A DNA stretch of 64,000 nucleotides from Neomoorella carbonis. Its GTDB lineage: Bacteria; Bacillota; DSM-521; Neomoorellales; Neomoorellaceae. This document shows positions 58,222 to 64,000 of the stretch, piece after piece. The notes under the pieces were generated by a model. That model saw nothing but the letters and a program-made list of their open reading frames with translations, searched no databases and had not been told where the DNA came from. The stretch lies in contig NZ_CP136420.1 in the NCBI RefSeq assembly GCF_045278715.1, positions 1,426,001 to 1,490,000 on the forward strand, in the 5' to 3' direction. How positions within the stretch are numbered: the stretch's first letter is position 1; each line of letters begins with the position of its first letter. The translations under genes and the position numbers were made by a program.

Positions 58222-58806
58222 CTAACCTCGCTCCCCCAGTTTATGTTCGGTTCCGGCCAGGAGCCGTTTTATATTGGGCCGGTGGCGGTAAATAATCAGG
58301 GCTGCTCCGGCAAAGGTAAAAAGGGTGTATGGCCAGGGCCGGTGAAAAAAGAGCAGAAGAAATGGCGCCAAGGCTGCCGCAGTAATTGACCCCAACGAGA
58401 CATAGCGGGAAAAGACAACAATTATAACCCAGATTACCGCCGCCCAAAAGAAGGCAGACGGTGCCATGACCAATACTGCCCCAGCAGTCGTGGCCACACC
58501 CCGACCGCCTTCAAATTTGAGGAAGATGGACCAATTATGGCCGCTTATGGCTGCCATAGCCGTTAAAGCTGCCAGCCAGGGGCCGCCCATGACCTGCCCC
58601 AACCATACAGCGAGCATACCTTTAAAGGCGTCAACTACCAGTACCAGCGCGCCCGGAAGAGTTCCCATGGTCCTTAAAGCATTGGTGGCACCCACATTGC
58701 CACTGCCCCGTCTTCGGATATCAAAACCGTAAACATAACGTCCCACCACATAGGCTGTGGGAACAGAACCGATAAGATAAGCCAGTACCAGCGCCAGCAG
58801 CCACAT
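58222..58806 (-). CDS. plsY: Acyl-phosphate glycerol-3-phosphate acyltransferase
   Basis: A 194-residue protein with about five membrane helices. It has the three PlsY motifs GSVPTAYVVGR, RRRGSGNVGATNALRTMG and FEGGRGVATTAG. It transfers acyl from acyl-phosphate to glycerol 3-phosphate at the cytoplasmic membrane, using the product of the adjacent gpsA. It lies between der and gpsA in the common Firmicutes order. Confidence 0.95.
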   Translation of the reverse strand: MWLLALVLAYLIGSVPTAYVVGRYVYGFDIRRRGSGNVGATNALRTMGTLPGALVLVVDAFKGMLAVWLGQVMGGPWLAALTAMAAISGHNWSIFLKFEGGRGVATTAGAVLVMAPSAFFWAAVIWVIIVVFSRYVSLGSITAAALAPFLLLFFHRPWPYTLFTFAGAALIIYRHRPNIKRLLAGTEHKLGERG

Positions 58807-58826
58807 ATTTTCCCCTCCATTTGTAA

Positions 58827-60161
58827 TTATTGTCCTTTGCTGCGGCGGAATAGCAAACGTAACGGTGTGCCTTCAAAGCCAAAGGCCTGGCGGAGCTGGT
58901 TTTCCAGGTAACGCTGGTAGGAAAAATGGACATCTTCTGGACGGTTACAAAAGAAGATAAAGGTTGGCGGTTTAACCTTGACCTGGGTGGCGTAAAAGAT
59001 TTTAACCGCCTGGCCTTTTGCCGCGGGCGGTGGCGTGAGCATGACCGCTTCCTGCACTATGGAATTTAAGGTGCTCGTAGCAACGCGGCGGCTGGCCTCT
59101 GCTCCCACAGCGTCAATAGCAGGTAAAATTCGGGCAACCCGTTGTCCTGTCAGGGCCGAAATAAAGATGATAGGAGCATAGGACATAAAACTTAACTCTT
59201 CCCTGATCATCTCCTCATAACGGGCCATTGTTTTATCATCCTTGGGCACCAGATCCCATTTGTTTACTATTATTATAGAAGCTTTGCCCTGTTCATGGCC
59301 ATAGCCGGCTATTTTTTTGTCTTGTTCGGTAACGCCTTCGGTACCGTCCAGAACTACCAGAACTACATCTGCCCGTTCCACAGCCTTTAAGGCCCGTAAA
59401 ACGCTGTAATGTTCCGTGGGGTCGGCGATACGGCTCTTGCGGCGCATGCCGGCGGTATCAATAAGGATGTACTCCCTATCACCCCGGCGAATATATGTAT
59501 CAATGGCATCCCTGGTAGTTCCCGGCAGATCGCTGACGATAACGCGCTCTTCGCCCAGGAGGCGGTTGACAATAGAAGACTTACCCACATTGGGTCGCCC
59601 CACCACGGCTACTTTTAAGGCCATCCCGTCCTCTTCTGCGGCAGTTTCCGGTAAGAGCTCAACTATTCTATCCAGGAGATCGCCTATATTTAAACCGTGA
59701 ATAGCTGAAATAGGAAAAGGGTCTCCCAGGCCCAGGCGATAAAATTCGTGGATCATGGTAGGGTCGCTGAAGTCTTCGACCTTGTTGGCCACCAGGATCA
59801 CCGGCCGCCCGGAGCGGCGTAATATTTCAGCCACCTCTTCGTCGTCGGCGGTCAGGCCGGTCCTGGCATCAACGACAAAAAGGATGACATCTGCTTCCGC
59901 CAGGGCCATTTCGGCCTGACGCCTTACCTGGACTACCAGGGGATCGTCTGATCTGGCGGCAATACCGCCTGTATCAACCAGGGTAAACTGGCAGCCCCGC
60001 CAATCGGCATCGCGGTAAAGGCGGTCCCGGGTCACTCCGGGTGTGTCTTCAACGATAGCCACCCGGGCGCCGGTAATGCGATTGAAAAGGGTTGATTTGC
60101 CGACATTGGGTCGGCCGACTATGGCTACTAACGGTTTGGGCAAAAAGGATTCCTCCATCAA
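58827..60161 (-). CDS. der: Ribosome-assembly GTPase Der (EngA)
   Basis: A 444-residue tandem GTPase. The first G domain has GRPNVGKSTLFNR, DTPGVTRDR, DTGG and NKVE. The second has GRPNVGKSSIVNR, DLPGTTRDAIDT, DTAGMRRK and NKWD. A C-terminal KH-like domain ends in FEGTPLRLLFRRSKGQ. Der acts in 50S subunit maturation. It lies 20 bases upstream of plsY. Intact. Confidence 0.97.
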   Translation of the reverse strand: MMEESFLPKPLVAIVGRPNVGKSTLFNRITGARVAIVEDTPGVTRDRLYRDADWRGCQFTLVDTGGIAARSDDPLVVQVRRQAEMALAEADVILFVVDARTGLTADDEEVAEILRRSGRPVILVANKVEDFSDPTMIHEFYRLGLGDPFPISAIHGLNIGDLLDRIVELLPETAAEEDGMALKVAVVGRPNVGKSSIVNRLLGEERVIVSDLPGTTRDAIDTYIRRGDREYILIDTAGMRRKSRIADPTEHYSVLRALKAVERADVVLVVLDGTEGVTEQDKKIAGYGHEQGKASIIIVNKWDLVPKDDKTMARYEEMIREELSFMSYAPIIFISALTGQRVARILPAIDAVGAEASRRVATSTLNSIVQEAVMLTPPPAAKGQAVKIFYATQVKVKPPTFIFFCNRPEDVHFSYQRYLENQLRQAFGFEGTPLRLLFRRSKGQ

Positions 60162-60206
60162 AATATACTAACATCGACGGCTGGCTTTTATCTTCGGAGC
60201 GCGTTT

Positions 60207-61550
60207 CTACCGAATAGCGACGCGGCCGCAGCATCCCGCTACCAGCCCTTTTCCGGTAGCTGGAACTACTTCTACCTCTACTCCCAGTTCAGCGGCGAGC
60301 ATTTCCGGCGTCAGGTCATCCAGAAAAACCGGGGCATCTTTTTTTAACATTACGTCGGGGAGGAGAATAACTCCTTCTTTTTCCCGTGCCCAGGAGGCGG
60401 CTTCTTTTAAGCCCCTTAACAAGTCCCGGCCGGTCAGGAGGCCGGCCACCGTCACCTGGGGGCCGAAGAAAAAATTCGTTACCGGCACCACCCTGGCTTC
60501 CAGGTTGCCGGCCCTCGCCGTCACCTCCTGGACGAGCTCCGCCAGAACTGGCGCCGCCAGGGTACCGGTGGCTATTATCACGCGGCGGGCCTGGATTTCC
60601 GACCGATTGAGGTTGGCCAGGGCAGCTTTGCAATCGTCCAGGAAAAGACGGGTAAGCCCAACTCCATTTTCCGTCTGGGGGAAGTCGTCATAATAAGAAG
60701 CTGGAGGTAGGGGAAGATTGGCCAGCAAATAGAATTCATCGGCGCCGTAAACCAGGCCGCATCCAAAGCGGCGGCGAAAACCTGCCTGCCAGGCGGCGAT
60801 CCGGTTTACTATTGCTGCGGCCTCCTCCGGCGTCACCCGCCTTAAAGGGAATAAATGCTCCCGCCGGGAGGTCAGGCCCACAGGTACTACCGCAATGGAC
60901 TGTACGGCTGGAAAAAGGCTGCTGAGGTCCTTTATCGTCCGATCTAGCTCCAGGCCGTCATTAAGCCCCGGGCAGAGGACAATCTGGGTATGCATCTGGA
61001 TGCCGGCTGCAGCCAATTTCTTCAACTGCGCCATTATCTCCCCGCCCCGGGGATTGCCTAATAGCCTGCTTCTTAATTGCGGGTTGGTGGTATGGACGGA
61101 AATATAGAGGGGGCTGAGGTGCCAGCGCAAGATATATTCCCAGTCCCGAGGTTTTAAGTTGGTCAGGGTAATAAAATTGCCGTGGAGAAAAGAATAACGG
61201 TAGTCGTCATCTTTGATATAAAGACCGGGCCTCAGGCCCCGGGGCATCTGGTCGACAAAGCAAAAAAGGCATTTATTCCCGCAACGGCGGAGGCCATCAA
61301 AGGTTGAAGCGGCAAATTCCAGCCCCAGGTCCTCATCGTAATCCTTTTCAATTTCCAGAAGCCATCGTTCGCCGCCAGGTTTTTCAATCTCTACCTCCAG
61401 GTTTTCATCGGCGCAAAGGTAACGGTAGACAATCAGGTCGGGCACCCGTTCCCCGTTGATGGCCACCAGCACATCGCCGGGGTTGATACCCAGCGCGGCG
61501 GCTATACTGTCCGGCCGGACGGCTGTTATTACTGCCCCTTGTTTGGCCAA
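60207..61550 (-). CDS. DUF512 protein: PDZ-radical SAM fusion
   Basis: A 447-residue protein. An N-terminal PDZ-like domain (VRPDSIAAALGINPGDVLVA INGERV) leads to a radical-SAM-like core with the 4Fe-4S motif C-x3-C-x2-C in RRCGNKCLFCFVDQMP. The DUF512 region follows (FITLTNLKPRDWEYILRWHL SPLYISVHTTN; TGRDLL; LLPDVMLK). This family is widespread in Clostridia, often beside der, and its reaction is unknown. It is upstream of der and co-directional. The ATG at 61550 lies after GGAGATGACATTTTTT-like sequence. Confidence 0.85.
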   Translation of the reverse strand: MAKQGAVITAVRPDSIAAALGINPGDVLVAINGERVPDLIVYRYLCADENLEVEIEKPGGERWLLEIEKDYDEDLGLEFAASTFDGLRRCGNKCLFCFVDQMPRGLRPGLYIKDDDYRYSFLHGNFITLTNLKPRDWEYILRWHLSPLYISVHTTNPQLRSRLLGNPRGGEIMAQLKKLAAAGIQMHTQIVLCPGLNDGLELDRTIKDLSSLFPAVQSIAVVPVGLTSRREHLFPLRRVTPEEAAAIVNRIAAWQAGFRRRFGCGLVYGADEFYLLANLPLPPASYYDDFPQTENGVGLTRLFLDDCKAALANLNRSEIQARRVIIATGTLAAPVLAELVQEVTARAGNLEARVVPVTNFFFGPQVTVAGLLTGRDLLRGLKEAASWAREKEGVILLPDVMLKKDAPVFLDDLTPEMLAAELGVEVEVVPATGKGLVAGCCGRVAIR

Positions 61551-61647
61551 AAAATGTCATCTCCTGACTTCCCTTGCCCAGGTCCCAGCTGTAGTATACA
61601 CGGCCTGCACTTTTTCGCCTTAATTATCCAATATTTTACCCCGGCCG

Positions 61648-62163
61648 TCAAGTTTTTGCTTGAAGCCCTTGTTTTACGCCTGGATAGAGGTTCTGGCTGC
61701 CGGATTTGACATCATGGAGTTCTTGCTGGCGAGCCTTTTTAACCAGGTTAACAAGGACAGGGTAATCCTGCCCCAGGCTCCATTGCAGCAACAAGCGCCC
61801 CAACCAGGCCAGGCGGGGATAACGCCGGCAAAAAGCGCCCACCCGCCATAAAAAGGAAACCCGGTGGGAAACGTCTATCCAAAGTACCTCACGCTGATCC
61901 CGGCCCAGGGCTGCCAGGAAAGTCTTTATGGCCCGCCGGGCTGCTTCGCCGTCATGGCCGACGGCAGCAGTATAGACGGCATGGCCTGCTGGCGTATGAC
62001 CTATTTGACGCATGCCGCCTTCCCCTTCAGGGGCGTCAAAGTGAGGCAATTTTTTTAACTCCTCCCAGGCCGGCGGTCGGCCTGGATTTAAGAAACCGGC
62101 ATGCAGGGCAGCGGCGATAACCGCCGCATGGGTGCCGCTAAAACAGGCATAGATGATAATCAC
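61648..62163 (-). CDS. DUF3189 protein (second of a tandem pair)
   Basis: A 171-residue protein beginning IIIYACFSGTHAAVIAAALH AG, with the matched body of DUF3189 (LPHFD, GHAVYTAAVGHDGEAARRAI, LWIDVSH). The N-terminal strand-loop-helix (C-F-S-G-T-H) looks like a phosphate- or nucleotide-binding loop, but the function is unknown. It lies 24 bases after its paralogue. Confidence 0.75.
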   Translation of the reverse strand: MIIIYACFSGTHAAVIAAALHAGFLNPGRPPAWEELKKLPHFDAPEGEGGMRQIGHTPAGHAVYTAAVGHDGEAARRAIKTFLAALGRDQREVLWIDVSHRVSFLWRVGAFCRRYPRLAWLGRLLLQWSLGQDYPVLVNLVKKARQQELHDVKSGSQNLYPGVKQGLQAKT

Positions 62164-62187
62164 CGTGGCAAACCTTTCCTGGAAAAA

Positions 62188-62682
62188 TTATCCTCGTCTT
62201 GCTGGCGTCCCGGACAAGGCACACGCCGGCATCCACAGATGCTGATTTTGTTCTACAAACTCCACCAGGCTGGCAAAGGCGCGCCTGGTACCCCGCACAA
62301 CTACAGGCCGGCCCAGGAGCGTCAGGCCTATACGGCGCGAGGTAAAACCGCCAATCCGCATGAAAAGATTTACCAGAGGAGAGGTATTAAGAAGCAGTAT
62401 TTCCTGCCGCTGTACTCCCAGTGTTGCCGCCAGATCATAGAGCAGGGCTTCAAACCGGCCACCCAGGTTCTTTTTACCCACGGCATAGACGCTGTTACCA
62501 TACACGTCGGTACCCATAAATTTTAGTTCTCCTTCTTCTCCCCGGCTGCGACCATCAAAATACGGCAGGGCCAGGAGTTCCGCTGCCGTGGGTAACCGGT
62601 TCCGGGGTAATAACCCCAGGTGGATGGCCGCTGCCGTAACTGAAGAATGGGAACCACCAAAACAGTGGTATATGACCATCAT
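62188..62682 (-). CDS. DUF3189 protein (first of a tandem pair)
   Basis: A 164-residue protein beginning MVIYHCFGGSHSSVTAAAIH LG, with LPYFDGRSRGEEGELKFMGT and LLLNTSPLVNLFMRIGGF. It is clearly paralogous to the next gene (same C-F-x-G-x-H start and same spacing). ATG 62682 or 62679 follows AAAGGATTAAA; the frame open to 62748 overlaps the spoIIP-like gene. It is encoded one base after spoIIP, which hints at a sporulation link, but that is inference. Confidence 0.75.
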   Translation of the reverse strand: MMVIYHCFGGSHSSVTAAAIHLGLLPRNRLPTAAELLALPYFDGRSRGEEGELKFMGTDVYGNSVYAVGKKNLGGRFEALLYDLAATLGVQRQEILLLNTSPLVNLFMRIGGFTSRRIGLTLLGRPVVVRGTRRAFASLVEFVEQNQHLWMPACALSGTPARRG

Positions 62683-62683
62683 T

Positions 62684-63979
62684 TTAATCCTTTTGCCAGT
62701 CAGCCCTTTCCTCATTGGATAATGATTCTGGGGCAGGTTTCCTGTCATATTTCACCATTTCCTTCCGGTTACCTGGTTCCCATCCTTTTTCTCTGGGCAA
62801 CACGGGCCGCCTTGCCCGCCTCCAACCCAGTAAATTGACCCACTCTATCGAAGTAAACTGCTTTAGCCTGGCCACGGCTTTATTCCAGCCGCCGGCAGAA
62901 ACAATCAGGTAAGCGCCGCCGCCAAGGATGACGGCCAGGATGACAAACAGGACGCCTTTCCAGTCGGCAGCCGTGCTGGGAGTACGGGCGGCCGCAGGCC
63001 GGGCAGCCACTCCCAGGACAGGAGGTACAATGTCGGCAAAAAGTGTTGCCCCCCGTTCAGCTTCAGGCAGGGTATTGGTATGGGTACCGACCTCCAGGAG
63101 CATGGCCCGGGGTGACAGGTCCTGGTTATAGCTGCCGGCGCCGATAAAAATCCCCCTGATCAAGCCGGGATACCTGGCATCGGCGGCTGCCTTGAGCCGT
63201 TTGGCGAAATCCAGGTTGGCGCTCATATTCTGATTTTCCCGGCCGACGACCAGTCGAATCATCGTTACATCCTGGCCGTCAATGGTGCGGCGGTAAAAGG
63301 TGGGGTCAGGTACGCCATCGCGGTGCAGGTCAAAGATGGCTGCTGCCCCTTTTTGCAGTAAACCCGTGGCCGTACGACGCGAGCGCCGGTAAGCCGCGTC
63401 GTCATGGGGGGCATGGGAGGTCTGGTCATCGATTACAGTTAAGCCCAGGCTGCGCAGGCGATTGGCAAGGGCCGTACCCACCTGCAGGACACCGCCACGG
63501 CCGGGTATACTCTCTGTACCTTGAGTGGGTACGTAGGATTCATCGTCATGGGAATGGTAAATGCCGATTACCTGGGTGCCTCCGGCCTGAACCGGGGCAA
63601 CTGCTTTCGAGGGAACATCTACTTTTTCTTCCCCCTGGGAAAGCTGCTCTATACCTATTTGCCGGCAGATAGCCCGGTTCCCTTCAATGCGAATTACCTT
63701 ATAACGGTGGTTGTCGGCGGCAATAAACTCATCGTTGATGTATATCCGGCGGGCCATCATATCCAGGATCCGCCCCTGTTCGTCAACTAAAATGGAATAC
63801 TCGCCTTCGGTATGGTCCTGGCTGATCAGCAGGTTTTTCAGGCTGAAGACCCTGGCAACAGCTACCTGACGGCTTTCCTGGAAGGTAAGGATAGCCGCCA
63901 GGGCCAGGGCGGAAACAAACAGAAGCAGTCCTCCCCAAAATCTACGAGATCTCCTTAATTTATTCACCCTGTTCACCAC
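62684..63979 (-). CDS. Stage II sporulation protein P-like cell-wall amidase/endopeptidase
   Basis: A 431-residue protein. One membrane helix near residues 14-31 (FWGGLLLFVSALALAAIL) precedes the SpoIIP domain, with the zinc-type motif VIGIYHSHDDESYVP, FDLHRDGVPD and the catalytic-Glu region MLLEVGTHTNTLPEAERGA. A second hydrophobic segment (VLFVILAVILGGGAYLIVSA, about residue 345) and a basic tail follow, which is unusual for SpoIIP. SpoIIP degrades septal peptidoglycan during engulfment. The start is GTG at 63979 or 63976 after AAAGGATAACG. Confidence 0.85.
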   Translation of the reverse strand: MVNRVNKLRRSRRFWGGLLLFVSALALAAILTFQESRQVAVARVFSLKNLLISQDHTEGEYSILVDEQGRILDMMARRIYINDEFIAADNHRYKVIRIEGNRAICRQIGIEQLSQGEEKVDVPSKAVAPVQAGGTQVIGIYHSHDDESYVPTQGTESIPGRGGVLQVGTALANRLRSLGLTVIDDQTSHAPHDDAAYRRSRRTATGLLQKGAAAIFDLHRDGVPDPTFYRRTIDGQDVTMIRLVVGRENQNMSANLDFAKRLKAAADARYPGLIRGIFIGAGSYNQDLSPRAMLLEVGTHTNTLPEAERGATLFADIVPPVLGVAARPAAARTPSTAADWKGVLFVILAVILGGGAYLIVSAGGWNKAVARLKQFTSIEWVNLLGWRRARRPVLPREKGWEPGNRKEMVKYDRKPAPESLSNEERADWQKD

Positions 63980-64000
63980 CGTTATCCTTTTTATTGTCTG

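Noticed and set aside
1..64000. CRISPR array or cas genes
   Set aside because: No regularly spaced direct repeats and no Cas motifs were seen on either strand.

Overview
The window reads as chromosome of a thermophilic, spore-forming, strictly anaerobic Clostridia species of the Moorella (Neomoorella) type. The flavodiiron protein, high-molecular-weight rubredoxin, rubrerythrin and desulfoferrodoxin genes form the divergent oxidative-stress cluster known from Moorella thermoacetica. The flavodiiron protein matches that species' FprA as I remember it, including all seven iron ligands. spoIVA and a spoIIP-like gene show endospore formation. No database was searched; calls rest on motifs and recalled family sequences.

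Layout. 1-4.5 kb: start of tatC, menG with a degenerate prenyl-synthase-like partner, speD, gnd, a HEPN/MNT toxin-antitoxin pair and tRNA-Pro. 4.5-8.9 kb: oxidative-stress proteins in two divergent operons, including a 46-residue rubredoxin-like protein. 9-16.3 kb: split glutamate synthase in five genes, a glutamine synthetase (glnA1) and an ANTAR response regulator. 16.5-18 kb: an Nramp-like transporter. 18.05-35.7 kb: a genomic island bounded by direct copies of the leader and 5' end of the following ATPase gene. It holds a decayed IS66 element, a type I restriction-modification operon with an AAA+ ATPase/subtilase pair between hsdM and hsdS, remnants of a second type I system on both sides of it, and a series of broken toxin-antitoxin and transposase genes. 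35.5-41 kb: the ATPase, three glycosyltransferases and a camelysin/TasA-like protein. 41-45 kb: two more glutamine synthetases and a DUF1614 membrane protein. 45.2-52.9 kb: a LysM protein, then a SAM-riboswitch-led operon metY-metX-hom-thrC-thrB-lysC. 52.9-55.5 kb: a FadR-type regulator divergent from an N-acyl-D-amino-acid deacylase. 55.5-64 kb: spoIVA, gpsA, plsY, der, a DUF512 radical-SAM protein, two DUF3189 proteins and a SpoIIP-like protein.

How parts work together. The ANTAR regulator probably controls nitrogen assimilation by RNA antitermination. Short hairpins with six-base loops of the form A-x-x-G-x-x lie in the leaders of all three glutamine synthetase genes and of the regulator gene. 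In the three glnA leaders a hairpin shares bases with a following intrinsic terminator. The ammonia-assimilation genes in this window therefore look like one RNA-level regulon.

The strongest candidates for new biology are (1) the five-gene hsdM-AAA-S8-hsdS-hsdR operon, apparently installed exactly where another type I system used to be, and (2) the ANTAR control of three glutamine synthetases.
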